NCBI GenBank assembly: GCA_900757865.1
Contig: CAAEPH010000041.1
Coordinates: forward strand, 1 to 38,413
DNA length: 38,413 nt
From: an uncultured Sutterella sp.
Lineage (GTDB): Bacteria; Pseudomonadota; Gammaproteobacteria; Burkholderiales; Burkholderiaceae_F
Direction of reading: 5' to 3'
Position 1 is the first letter of the stretch, and every line of letters begins with the position of its first letter. Of the stretch, positions 17,045 through 24,617 are shown in pieces. Below the pieces are notes generated by a model. The model ran no database searches, was not told the DNA's origin, and was given only the letters and a program-made list of their open reading frames with translations. The position numbers were made by a program, and so were the translations under genes.

Positions 17045-17057
17045 GTATAGTCTATAC
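17045..17057. promoter_or_regulatory. Inverted repeat in the por operon upstream region
   Basis: GTATAG-T-CTATAC is a perfect 6+6 inverted repeat about 110 bp before the porG start. It lies in a 376-bp gap (16939-17314) between the divergent porG and DUF1801 genes. No convincing sigma-70 pair and no FNR-type TTGAT-N4-ATCAA site is visible in the gap. The repeat is a candidate operator only. Confidence 0.3.
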
Positions 17058-17314
17058 GACATTCTCCCTTTATTTCCCTACTTTCATCGATGGACACAAT
17101 ACGGCTGAATGAACTCTCACTTTTGGATTAACCTCAAGGACAAAATTCAACCTCCCCTTCTATTTACCGTATACTCCATCAACCCATACTCCTTCTAGGG
17201 CCACAACCATATTCAGTAACAATACCGAACAAGTTGCTCTAATTAGTGGGAATCAACATCCAATTTTGATAAAATAACCAGTCTACATTCGTTAATTTTT
17301 CGGAGAAGCTACAC

Positions 17315-17821
17315 ATGGTACCTGCCGCTACGACGGTCGGAGGTTATCTACAAAGCCTTCCTAACGATCGGCGCGTTGCAATGGCGCGAGTTTGCAGTAT
17401 GATTCGGCGTTCCGCCCGTGGCGTTCGAGAAAGTATGCGCTTCGGCCTTGCCTTTTATGAGCTCGATGGCCCCTTATTTGCTGTGGAATCTCATGACAAA
17501 TCGCTTACACTCTACGTGGCTGAGCAAAACGTCATCGACGAATTTAAAGATCAATATGACATTATTGATCCCAAGCGTTGTGCGATCGAATTTTCTGATT
17601 TAAATGTTCTGCCTCTAGACGTGGTTGAAAAAGTGGTTCGAGCCGCCTTGGCGAGTCGGCGTTCGCGCAAACCAGCGGAAATTCCTAGCCAAGCTCAACT
17701 GCTTGCTCTATGGGGTATTTCTGAGGAGGATGCAGCGGTCGCTCCTCCTATTGTTCGGATCGTCCTCAACCGAGAAGATGAGGAAAATGCAACGCCCGAA
17801 AATGGCAACACCAATGCATAA
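17315..17821 (+). CDS. DUF1801-type (YdhG-like) protein
   Basis: A 168-residue cytoplasmic protein. The core (about residues 5-110) looks like the DUF1801/YdhG fold: YLQSLPNDRRVAMARVCSMIR, the RESMRFGLAFYELDGPLFAV strand pair, then SLTLYVAEQNVIDEF and a CAIEFSDLNVLPLDVVEKVVRAAL end. The last 50 residues are a variable, acidic, low-complexity tail. Some relatives are called iron chaperones, but function is not established and I assign none. A CGGAGAAG ribosome binding site precedes the ATG. It is monocistronic with a strong terminator and divergent from the por operon. Confidence 0.75.
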   Translation: MVPAATTVGGYLQSLPNDRRVAMARVCSMIRRSARGVRESMRFGLAFYELDGPLFAVESHDKSLTLYVAEQNVIDEFKDQYDIIDPKRCAIEFSDLNVLPLDVVEKVVRAALASRRSRKPAEIPSQAQLLALWGISEEDAAVAPPIVRIVLNREDEENATPENGNTNA

Positions 17822-17847
17822 ATAAACATTCGCCAAGCTTTATCGTC

Positions 17848-17886
17848 TAAGCCGATGAATACCAGTTCATCGGCTTATGTTTTTTG
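17848..17886 (+). terminator. Intrinsic terminator after the DUF1801 gene
   Basis: A 12-bp perfect stem TAAGCCGATGAA (17848-17859) / TTCATCGGCTTA (17866-17877) with a 6-nt loop is followed by TGTTTTTT. It also faces the stop codon of the convergent hydrolase gene at 17892. Confidence 0.9.
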
Positions 17887-17891
17887 GGGCA

Positions 17892-18824
17892 TTAGCTCAC
17901 CGACTGTTCAATCCAATCTTCAAGCACTTTACCAATTTCTTCAGGGCATTCTGTAAAAGGCCAGTGAACACAATTGACCATTGACATTGCTCCCATTGGT
18001 AAGCGATTCACCCATTGGCGCATCAAAGGAGGTTGAGTAAACTTACCTGACGACGCAACAATAACTAACACTGGTTTAGATAGCTGAAGCACATCCGGCT
18101 CTTTTCTACTCGTTTCAAGTAAATCACGCGCATAATCAGCCGTGTGTATATGACCAAGATCAATGAGAGGGGATGAATACTCCTTAATGAACGCTTCTAA
18201 CGCCTCACCCCCTTTCGCTAACATTTCACGGGCCTTTTGGTCATGCTGTCGCAAGCTGTAATGAGGCAACTGCCGGCGAAAACCCATCGCATTGCTGATT
18301 CTCGCCATCCCTTCGAGTACCCGGACTACAGACCTCATACGTTGCTTCTTTTTCGCTTCTGTCGTCAACGCTTCAGATACTAACGGGTCCACTAAAACCA
18401 AGGCTCTAACACGTTGTGGATAGCGGTGAGCAATCATCATCGCAATATGAGCTCCCAAACTATGCCCAACAAAAATCGCCTGTTCCACACCGACCTGGTC
18501 TAAGATCGCCACACAGTCATCAGCGTGCTGCTCTAACGTTGCCTTTTGGGTAGATTCGCTCCCGCCATGCCCTCGTAAGTCTACGCGAATAATATTCCAG
18601 TGATTTTGTAAGGAGGTCTTTTCAACAAACTCTTCCCAACGACTTGCATTGGACCCCACGCCATGCAAAAACACTAACGTTCCTTGGCTGGGTTGTTGTC
18701 TGGACGGAGAAATGGCAAAAACGATTTTTGCCTTTGAAATCGTCGCCACTCCACGAGATTCTCTATCCAGAAGTTGAAATTTAAGGCGATCTTGATTCAC
18801 CCCAATGTTGATGTCTGTTGCCAT
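17892..18824 (-). CDS. Alpha/beta-fold hydrolase
   Basis: A 310-residue hydrolase. The oxyanion-hole motif HGVGSNASRW is at about 54-63, the nucleophile elbow GHSLGA has Ser122, an acid is likely near the sixth strand, and His287 (NCVHWP) completes the triad. A cap domain lies at about 150-230. There is no signal peptide, so it acts in the cytoplasm. The substrate is unknown; the family includes esterases, dehalogenases and C-C hydrolases. Its ATG overlaps the stop of the upstream regulator (TAATG), so the two genes form a translationally coupled pair and the hydrolase is probably part of whatever the regulator senses or controls. Confidence 0.85.
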   Translation of the reverse strand: MATDINIGVNQDRLKFQLLDRESRGVATISKAKIVFAISPSRQQPSQGTLVFLHGVGSNASRWEEFVEKTSLQNHWNIIRVDLRGHGGSESTQKATLEQHADDCVAILDQVGVEQAIFVGHSLGAHIAMMIAHRYPQRVRALVLVDPLVSEALTTEAKKKQRMRSVVRVLEGMARISNAMGFRRQLPHYSLRQHDQKAREMLAKGGEALEAFIKEYSSPLIDLGHIHTADYARDLLETSRKEPDVLQLSKPVLVIVASSGKFTQPPLMRQWVNRLPMGAMSMVNCVHWPFTECPEEIGKVLEDWIEQSVS

Positions 18825-20074
18825 TATTTGTTATCCAATTTGCGAATTTGGCGATAAAGGGTCCGTACACTGATACCTAAGGCCTTAGCAAGTTCTTCGC
18901 GGGAACCCTTCCAGGTGCTCAATAGCTCTTTAAAACTCTGGTCATCCTGTAAGCGCTTAGACAAAGGAATTTCAGACGTATCGACTTGAGTACAGACAAA
19001 ACTGATTGCACTCTGAACGTCTGAGACACTGATTTGGTCGTGTTTACAGAAAATCGAGGCGCGATGCAAGACTGCCTGCAACTCTGACACATTCCCTCTC
19101 CACTGTCTACTCGCCAATATGGCTAATGCCTCGTTACTTAAACTCAGTTGTCTCCCTGAAGGTGTTTCTTTTAGGATCATCTCACAGAGCTCTGGTAGAT
19201 CTTCTGGCCTTTGTCTTAAACTTGGAACATCTAAGCGAGTGATGGAGAGCATGTAATACAGTTCTTCATTAAACAAGCCCTGATCTACACGGTCTCTTAA
19301 ATCATATTTGGTTCCAAATATCACTCGAATATCCGCTTTTTCTCCAGCGGTATCGCCATCCGTAAAATACCGTCCAGTTTTCAGTAAGTAAAGCAGATTA
19401 GCCTGCATGGCCGCACTCAAATCTGCGACATCACTTAAGTAGAGCGTCCCCCCTGTTAGCCCCATACCAAAGGTTCGGTTGATCTCACGAGCCAGTTTTT
19501 CTTCACTTAGGGTCAAACATTCTAAGTGCAAAAAGCCTTGTGCTGCTCGCCGAGAGTTTTCATGGAGCACTTTGGCAAAAATTTCTTTCCCACTTCCCGT
19601 TTCTCCTTTCAGCAAAACAGGAATATCCAAAGGCACTAGTTGAGCTATTTTAGGAAGGAGCTTACGTACAGCCAAGGAGTTTGAAATTAACCCACCTCGT
19701 TGTAATAACTCACCCAATCCCTCCGTATCTCTCACCGTTTCCATGAAATATTGTGCTTCACCATCCGCTCGGGAGATCGGTACAACATTTAGCTCGACAA
19801 ACCGTGGACCAGACATCGTTACCTGACGTCGATAGGCCTCCTCAGAGGATTTTGACACCATGCTCTGTTCTAGCGGGCAAACCTCGCCACAGGCTGAACA
19901 CTTTTGCCCTTGGTGAAAAACAACCTCATAGCACGGTCGTCCTTCGTAATCTTGATGGCCATATCTACAGAGAAAGGCGCGGTTTGCGTAGGCCACTGAA
20001 AAATCATGGCGAATTAACAGCCGAGGTTCCTTCAATGAATCCAACACAGCTTTTATTTCGGTTTGAACTGCCAT
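18824..20074 (-). CDS. PAS-AAA+-Fis family transcriptional regulator lacking the sigma-54 contact loop
   Basis: A 416-residue NtrC-like regulator. An N-terminal PAS domain (about 10-115) carries a cysteine cluster at residues 48, 59, 62 and 66 (CYEV, CSAC, CPLEQ), a pattern seen in PAS domains that may bind metal or haem. The AAA+ domain has Walker A GETGSGKE (157-164) and the WRGNVSEL sensor II, but the segment for the GAFTGA loop is deleted and the Walker B line reads GGTLYLSDV instead of GGTLFLDEI. A Fis-type helix-turn-helix (ELAKALGISVRTLYRQIRKL) ends the protein. Starts at 20104 (TTG) and 20086 (ATG) are possible; the ATG at 20074 has a weak GGTGA site upstream and leaves the nearby inverted repeat outside the gene. 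Confidence 0.85.
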   Translation of the reverse strand: MAVQTEIKAVLDSLKEPRLLIRHDFSVAYANRAFLCRYGHQDYEGRPCYEVVFHQGQKCSACGEVCPLEQSMVSKSSEEAYRRQVTMSGPRFVELNVVPISRADGEAQYFMETVRDTEGLGELLQRGGLISNSLAVRKLLPKIAQLVPLDIPVLLKGETGSGKEIFAKVLHENSRRAAQGFLHLECLTLSEEKLAREINRTFGMGLTGGTLYLSDVADLSAAMQANLLYLLKTGRYFTDGDTAGEKADIRVIFGTKYDLRDRVDQGLFNEELYYMLSITRLDVPSLRQRPEDLPELCEMILKETPSGRQLSLSNEALAILASRQWRGNVSELQAVLHRASIFCKHDQISVSDVQSAISFVCTQVDTSEIPLSKRLQDDQSFKELLSTWKGSREELAKALGISVRTLYRQIRKLDNK

Positions 20075-20086
20075 TTTTGTCACCAT

Positions 20087-20115
20087 TGTGTCATGTTGAC
20101 GCAAATCATGTCACA
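20087..20115. promoter_or_regulatory. Near-perfect inverted repeat upstream of the Fis-type regulator
   Basis: TGTGTCATG (20087-20095) and CATGTCACA (20107-20115) are inverted copies matching at 8 of 9 positions, separated by 11 bp. The site lies at the start of the regulator gene and upstream of the divergent cyd operon. Dyads of this size are typical for Fis-type regulators of the NtrC/TyrR group, so autoregulation is plausible. Confidence 0.4.
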
Positions 20116-20164
20116 CTTTCCTTTTTGTCGTCAAGGTAATCTCAAGTTACATCTCGTATTGTTA

Positions 20165-20192
20165 TTGACTCTTTGACAAGAATACTTACTAT
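20165..20192 (+). promoter_or_regulatory. Probable promoter of the cyd operon
   Basis: TTGACT (20165-20170) and TACTAT (20187-20192) are 16 bp apart, ending 34 bp before the cydP ATG. No FNR or ArcA box of standard form is evident next to it. Confidence 0.55.
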
Positions 20193-20226
20193 AGAGAGTG
20201 GAATTTTCTAAAAAATCGTTACTGTT

Positions 20227-20424
20227 ATGAAAAGTGATTTAGGAAACTATCGAAACTCAAAACTCCTCCTGGAAATTGCGGCGGTCATTATTGTCAAACT
20301 CTCAATAATTTTTGCCCTTTGGTACTTTTTCTTTAGTCCATCGCACCGCCCCGATGTTTCACCGTCTGTTATGAGCGACAATTTCCTTGGTCAACACACA
20401 ACAGCTGATAATTCCCAAAAATAA
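20227..20424 (+). CDS. cydP: Cytochrome bd oxidase small subunit CydP
   Basis: A 65-residue single-span membrane protein. A charged N-terminus (NYRNSKLLLEIAAVIIVK) leads into one transmembrane helix at about residues 16-37 (LSIIFALWYFFFSPS) and a short polar C-terminal tail. The LLxEIAxVxxVKLxxxxxLWxxFFS pattern and the position directly ahead of cydA match the putative small oxidase subunit named CydP. A role in assembly or stability of cytochrome bd is inferred from the operon. No obvious Shine-Dalgarno sequence is present. Confidence 0.8.
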   Translation: MKSDLGNYRNSKLLLEIAAVIIVKLSIIFALWYFFFSPSHRPDVSPSVMSDNFLGQHTTADNSQK

Positions 20425-20450
20425 TTCACCAACTACATCTGGAGTCCTCA

Positions 20451-22001
20451 ATGATCCCGTCTGATCTTGTTGACCTGTCACGCTTGCAATTTGCTGCAAC
20501 TGCGATGTATCACTTCTTATTTGTACCCTTAACTTTAGGGCTTTCCTTCATGCTCATCGTGATGGAAGTCACTTATGTTTTGACGGGAAAAGAAGTGTAC
20601 AAAGACATGACCCGTTTCTTCGGGAAACTCTTTGGCATTAACTTTGCACTAGGGGTGGCAACTGGTCTAACCATGGAGTTCCAGTTCGGCACGAACTGGG
20701 CCTATTATTCTCACTACGTGGGCGACATTTTTGGCGCACCTTTAGCTATTGAAGGCTTAATGGCCTTCTTCCTTGAATCCACCTTTGTTGGCCTCTTTTT
20801 CTTCGGCTGGGATCGCCTCAGTAAAGGCAAACACCTTTTGGCAACCATCATGATGGCTGTAGGGACCAACCTTTCTGCTTTGTGGATTCTGGTAGCCAAT
20901 GCTTGGATGATGAACCCCGTCGGGTCTGAGTTCAATTTCTCTACCATGCGTATGGAAATGAGCAACTTCTGGGAAATTGTGACCAGTGAATGGGCTCAGG
21001 CCAAATTCGTACACACGGTTAGTGCTGGCTATATGACGGGAGCTGTATTTGTGATGGCCATTTCGGCATTTTATCTGCTCCGTCGTCAAGATGTTAAATT
21101 CGCTAAAGCCTCCTTCCGCCTTGCTGCGGCTTTTGGTATTGTGGCCTCAATCTTGACGATACATATGGGCGATGAATCCGCTTACCTCGTCACACGTGAT
21201 CAACCGACCAAGATTGCGGCTATGGAAGCGGTGTGGGATACGCACAAAGCTCCTGCTCCATTAACGCTTTTTGCCATCCCCAACGAGCAAGCCCAACGCA
21301 ATGACGCCGAAGTATCCCTGCCTTGGCTCTTTGGGCTTATGGGCACACGTTCCTTGTCGACCGAAATCCCTGGTATCAAGCCTCTGATTGCCGAAAATGA
21401 AGCGCGCATTGTTAATGGCCAAAAGGCAGTTGCTCTCCTTGCACAGCTTCGTAAGGATCCTAATAACGAACAACTCCGTAACGATTTCAAAGCCGTCCAG
21501 AAGGATCTTGGCTTTGGTCTCTTGCTGAAACGCTACACAGAAGATGTTTCTCAAGCTACGCCTGAAATGATTAAGCAAGCCGCTGCTAGCACGATTCCTA
21601 GCGTTACGCCGATGTTCTGGGCCTTCCGTACAATGGTTGGTTGCGGTACGGCCGTGCTCATCGTCTTCTTACTCGGCTTGATCTTCTCCATGAAGAACAC
21701 CTTGGTTGAAAAACGCTGGTTCCTTCGCTTAGCCTTCTTGGCTCTACCCTTGCCTTGGATCGCTAACGAAATGGGCTGGTTCGTTGCTGAATTTGGGCGT
21801 CAACCTTGGACCATCTATAACGTGCTTCCGACACACCTTTCTGTATCCTCGCTCTCTGCCGCTGAAGTCGCTAGCTCACTAATCGGCTTTACCGTCCTTT
21901 ACGGTATCTTGTTAGTCGTTGAAATGTGGCTGATGATCCGCTTTGGTTCTAAGGGACCAAGCACTTTAGGTACCGGTCGCTATCACTTTGAACGCAACTA
22001 A
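20451..22001 (+). CDS. cydA: Cytochrome bd ubiquinol oxidase subunit I
   Basis: The haem-bearing subunit of the high-affinity quinol oxidase in the inner membrane; it oxidises quinol and reduces O2 to water. The 516-residue protein keeps the ligands with an offset of two from E. coli: His21 (haem b595), His188 (haem b558, KFVHTVSAGY) and Met395 (haem b558, FWAFRTMVG). Glu101 and Glu109 of the proton path are present, as is the EFGRQPW motif near residue 445. The Q-loop, about residues 250-390, is of the long type and similar in size to E. coli. A GGAG ribosome binding site precedes the ATG. It is 26 bp behind cydP and 17 bp ahead of cydB. Confidence 0.97.
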   Translation: MIPSDLVDLSRLQFAATAMYHFLFVPLTLGLSFMLIVMEVTYVLTGKEVYKDMTRFFGKLFGINFALGVATGLTMEFQFGTNWAYYSHYVGDIFGAPLAIEGLMAFFLESTFVGLFFFGWDRLSKGKHLLATIMMAVGTNLSALWILVANAWMMNPVGSEFNFSTMRMEMSNFWEIVTSEWAQAKFVHTVSAGYMTGAVFVMAISAFYLLRRQDVKFAKASFRLAAAFGIVASILTIHMGDESAYLVTRDQPTKIAAMEAVWDTHKAPAPLTLFAIPNEQAQRNDAEVSLPWLFGLMGTRSLSTEIPGIKPLIAENEARIVNGQKAVALLAQLRKDPNNEQLRNDFKAVQKDLGFGLLLKRYTEDVSQATPEMIKQAAASTIPSVTPMFWAFRTMVGCGTAVLIVFLLGLIFSMKNTLVEKRWFLRLAFLALPLPWIANEMGWFVAEFGRQPWTIYNVLPTHLSVSSLSAAEVASSLIGFTVLYGILLVVEMWLMIRFGSKGPSTLGTGRYHFERN

Positions 22002-22018
22002 CACCGGGGAGAAATGAC

Positions 22019-23158
22019 ATGATTGATTATGAAGTTTTAAAAGTCATTTGGTGGCTTTTCATCGGCGTTCTCCTCGTTGGATTCGCTGTGATGGACGGTC
22101 AAGACATGGGGGTTGGAACCTTATTGCCCTTCATGGGCAAAACGGATTCTGAACGTCGTGTCATGATTAACTCCGTTGCACCGCATTGGGACGGCAACCA
22201 AGTGTGGTTAATCACGGGAGGCGGTGCTATGTTTGCCGCCTGGCCTATCATGTACGCCACAGCATTTTCAGGCTTTTATTGGGCCATGTTGATCGTCTTG
22301 ATGGCGCTTATTTTCCGTCCTGTTGCCTTTGACTATCGCTCAAAGTTACCTGCCGAGCGCTGGCGTAGCTCTTGGGACTGGCTCCTCTTTATTGGCTCTG
22401 CCGTTCCCCCGATCATCTTTGGGGTCGCTTTCGGCAACATGCTCCAAGGGGTACCGTTCTACATTGATGAAACGATGCGTCCGATCTATACAGGGAGCTT
22501 CTTTGGGCTTCTTAACCCATTTGGCTTGTTATGCGGTGTCCTCTCATTGGTCATGACGGTCTTCCATGGCGCAAACTACTTAATCTTGCGCACGGAAGGT
22601 AATCTCCAAGAACGTGCTCGTACCGTATCAAGCATTGCTGGTCTTTTGACGATTGTGCTCTTCGTGCTAGGTGGCGTTTGGGCCTACGCTGGCATTGACG
22701 GCTATGTCGCCACAGCGGGCCTTAACCCTGCGGGTGAAGCCAATCCTCTCGCTAAGACAGTGGAAATTCAAGCTGGCGCTTGGTTTGCCAACTACGCTAG
22801 TGTTCCCGCTCTCTGGCTAATTCCTGCGTTGGCCATCATTGGCGCCGTCATTGGTATTGTGATGTCGCGTGCCATGAAGGGTGGGTTAGCCATCGTAGGC
22901 TCTGCATTGGCACTCGTAGGGGTTATTTTGACGCCGCTCGTCTCGATGTTCCCCTTCGTGCTTCCCAGCTCTATCAGCCCCAATTCGGGTCTTACTCTCT
23001 GGGATTGCACCAGTTCACAACTCACTCTAGAGATCATGTTCTTTGTAACTCTGATCTGTTTGCCCTGCGTGTTGTTCTACACGGGTTGGGCCTACAAAGT
23101 CATGAGTGGGAAAATCACAGAGCAGCATATCGAAAAGAACTCTCATTCGCTGTACTAA
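22019..23158 (+). CDS. cydB: Cytochrome bd ubiquinol oxidase subunit II
   Basis: The structural partner of CydA: 379 residues with eight or nine predicted transmembrane helices, about the size of E. coli CydB (379). Recognisable segments are WWLFIGVLLVGFAVMDGQDMGVGTLLPF in the first helix and loop, APHWDGNQVWLITGGGAMFAAWP, and the C-terminal SQLTLEIMFFVTLICLPCVLFYTGWAYKVM. A GGGGAGA ribosome binding site lies before the ATG. Stop and next gene are separated by 74 bp containing a strong hairpin. Confidence 0.97.
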   Translation: MIDYEVLKVIWWLFIGVLLVGFAVMDGQDMGVGTLLPFMGKTDSERRVMINSVAPHWDGNQVWLITGGGAMFAAWPIMYATAFSGFYWAMLIVLMALIFRPVAFDYRSKLPAERWRSSWDWLLFIGSAVPPIIFGVAFGNMLQGVPFYIDETMRPIYTGSFFGLLNPFGLLCGVLSLVMTVFHGANYLILRTEGNLQERARTVSSIAGLLTIVLFVLGGVWAYAGIDGYVATAGLNPAGEANPLAKTVEIQAGAWFANYASVPALWLIPALAIIGAVIGIVMSRAMKGGLAIVGSALALVGVILTPLVSMFPFVLPSSISPNSGLTLWDCTSSQLTLEIMFFVTLICLPCVLFYTGWAYKVMSGKITEQHIEKNSHSLY

Positions 23159-23176
23159 CATCGAATTGATGGCTCA

Positions 23177-23210
23177 GGGAAGAGATCTGGAAAATCCTGA
23201 CTCTCTTCCC
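23177..23210 (+). other. Intercistronic hairpin between cydB and cydX
   Basis: GGGAAGAGA (23177-23185) pairs perfectly with TCTCTTCCC (23202-23210) around a 16-nt loop. No T run follows, so it is more likely an RNA processing or stability element than a terminator. Confidence 0.5.
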
Positions 23211-23232
23211 TCTCAATACAAAGGAACTAAAA

Positions 23233-23322
23233 ATGTCTTACTTCTATTGGGCGACAGCCGTAGCTTTTGCCATTCTTTTTGCGGTGACATTAGAAGCCAT
23301 TGCTTCTCGAAATGACGACTAA
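23233..23322 (+). CDS. cydX: Cytochrome bd oxidase small subunit CydX
   Basis: A 29-residue single-helix protein too short for routine gene calling. It starts MSYFYWATAVAFAILFAVTL and ends in a charged tail (EAIASRNDD). The aromatic-rich start with Tyr-Phe and Trp, the single hydrophobic helix and the location right after cydB fit CydX, which binds CydA and stabilises the haems (family knowledge). A clean AAGGA ribosome binding site lies eight bases before the ATG. Its last codons overlap the start of ybgE by 11 bp in another frame. Confidence 0.85.
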   Translation: MSYFYWATAVAFAILFAVTLEAIASRNDD

Positions 23323-23614
23323 ACCTGTGACAGAGAATGACTTTATGTCTTTTTTAAATCACGGTTTCTTTCGTACTCTTTCTATTCTGGCGGCCACAGC
23401 AGTCTTAGTCCTCATCGTGCTCTATCCACGCGCTATTGCGCCAGATAGTGGTTCTGTGCCTCATGGGTGGCTAGTGTTATTGCTCTATGGCATGAGTATC
23501 GCTTGGGTTCATGGTTTTGGCTTCACCCCAAAACATAAAATTCCCCATGCCTTACTACACCCTCTCGTTGGATGGCTTGCTTTGGCTGTCGGAATATGGA
23601 AGGTCTTCTTTTAG
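23312..23614 (+). CDS. ybgE: Cyd operon protein YbgE
   Basis: A 100-residue membrane protein with three predicted helices (about 15-35, 48-66 and 78-98). The segment WVHGFGFTPKHKI corresponds to HGVGFRPQ of E. coli YbgE, which also lies behind cydX. Its biochemical role is not established. The frame extends to a TTG at 23300, but the ATG at 23312, inside the cydX end, gives the better start; an ATG at 23345 is a further option. The overlap suggests translational coupling with cydX. Confidence 0.85.
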   Translation: MTTKPVTENDFMSFLNHGFFRTLSILAATAVLVLIVLYPRAIAPDSGSVPHGWLVLLLYGMSIAWVHGFGFTPKHKIPHALLHPLVGWLALAVGIWKVFF

Positions 23615-23624
23615 AGTCAGCATT

Positions 23625-24002
23625 GTGACAGAGTCTCTTTACCAACAAATCGGTGGTGAGACTGGACTTAAAAAGCTCGTTAAAGCCTATATCAACAATT
23701 TGGAAACTCTGCCTGATACCCAATACTTACGTTCGTTGTATCCTTCGAATTTAGATTACTACGAGCAACGGATGGTAGAGTTTCTGTCAGGCTGGTTGGG
23801 AGGACCGGAGCTTTATCTCGAGCGTCATGGAATGCCCATGTTGCGAGAAAAGCACCGTGCCTTAACCATTACAGCAGAGGCTCGTGATGAGTGGATGCGT
23901 TGTATGCGTTTAGCCATTGAACAGACAATAAAAGCTCCTGACTTAAAGCTGACGCTGGAAGGAGCTTTTTGGCGAATGGCAGATAGTCTTCACCACTCAT
24001 AA
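23625..24002 (+). CDS. Group II truncated haemoglobin
   Basis: A 125-residue globin of the 2-over-2 fold. After an N-terminal ESLYQQIGGETGLKKLVKAY helix it has the group II signature RHGMPMLREKH with the proximal His at about residue 77, and the family tryptophan in RDEWMRCM (Trp90). The start is a GTG at 23625, because upstream codons overlap ybgE and are not homologous; the ribosome binding site is weak. Group II globins bind O2 and NO and take part in NO or peroxide chemistry (family knowledge). Its place 10 bp behind ybgE, before the operon terminator, ties it to cytochrome bd, itself an NO-tolerant oxidase. Confidence 0.88.
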   Translation: MTESLYQQIGGETGLKKLVKAYINNLETLPDTQYLRSLYPSNLDYYEQRMVEFLSGWLGGPELYLERHGMPMLREKHRALTITAEARDEWMRCMRLAIEQTIKAPDLKLTLEGAFWRMADSLHHS

Positions 24003-24005
24003 AAT

Positions 24006-24043
24006 AAAGAGGGCTTTGAGTATCCAACTCAAAGCCCTTTTTT
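24006..24043 (+). terminator. Intrinsic terminator of the cyd operon
   Basis: A 12-bp perfect stem AGGGCTTTGAGT (24010-24021) / ACTCAAAGCCCT (24027-24038) with a 5-nt loop is followed by six T residues. Upstream A residues make it usable on the minus strand for yaeQ as well. Confidence 0.92.
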
Positions 24044-24044
24044 C

Positions 24045-24605
24045 TCACAACATCCTAAACCACTCGGCTACCTTGAGCGGGAAAAACGTGATTTCAACAT
24101 TTTTTATTCCGTTGCTCAGCCAAACTATGTCGTCCTGTACCGTCACAGATAACCGCATGTTCCGCTCAACGAGAGTTACCAACTCATCAATCTGTACCTT
24201 CTTTATTCCATAGACATCCAGTTTATCGATCTTACTAAAATCACCTACATGAGCTTTCCACCAAGGTTCGTAGCGGTCCTCATCATACGCTTCAACAATC
24301 ACTTTCTCACTACGACCCGCAGCTCGCCTTACCTGCTTAACTTCAGGGCAACCAACCTCAATCCATTCCTTGATAGCCCCTGTGTCATCAATGTGCCATA
24401 ACGCAGGCTCTCCTTCCGTCGATAAGCCACGTCCAAACTCGGTATGCTCATCCGCATGCCGACAAAAAGCGACTATGCGAAGCATCAATCTCGCCTCCGT
24501 TTCTGCAGGATGTCGCGCCACGGTCAGGACATGATGCCAATAGTAATTTCGGTCAATATCCGAAATGTCCACTGTCGCTTTATAAACCATTGCCCCCTGG
24601 GCCAT
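24045..24605 (-). CDS. yaeQ: YaeQ family protein
   Basis: A 186-residue cytoplasmic protein homologous to E. coli YaeQ. Shared elements are the start (MVYKATVDISDIDRNYY), the LTVARHPAETEARLMLRI segment, RGLSTEGEPALWHID, WIEVGCPE and VQDDIVWLS near the end. YaeQ has a PD-(D/E)XK nuclease-like fold and was once linked to suppression of RfaH loss; its true function is unknown (family knowledge). An AAGGA ribosome binding site precedes the ATG. It lies 12 bp behind the DUF4870 gene and is probably co-transcribed with it. Confidence 0.92.
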   Translation of the reverse strand: MAQGAMVYKATVDISDIDRNYYWHHVLTVARHPAETEARLMLRIVAFCRHADEHTEFGRGLSTEGEPALWHIDDTGAIKEWIEVGCPEVKQVRRAAGRSEKVIVEAYDEDRYEPWWKAHVGDFSKIDKLDVYGIKKVQIDELVTLVERNMRLSVTVQDDIVWLSNGIKNVEITFFPLKVAEWFRML

Positions 24606-24617
24606 TGTTTTTCCTTT

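Noticed and set aside
17252..17270. ATCAA-N9-TTGAT near the DUF1801 and por genes, resembling an FNR site
   Set aside because: FNR sites are TTGAT-N4-ATCAA; here the half-sites are in reverse order with a 9-bp spacer, so it is not an FNR box.
20226..23614. Possibility that the cyd genes encode a cyanide-insensitive CIO-type oxidase with short Q-loop
   Set aside because: The Q-loop between about residues 250 and 390 is long, of the E. coli type, and CydX/YbgE genes accompany it.
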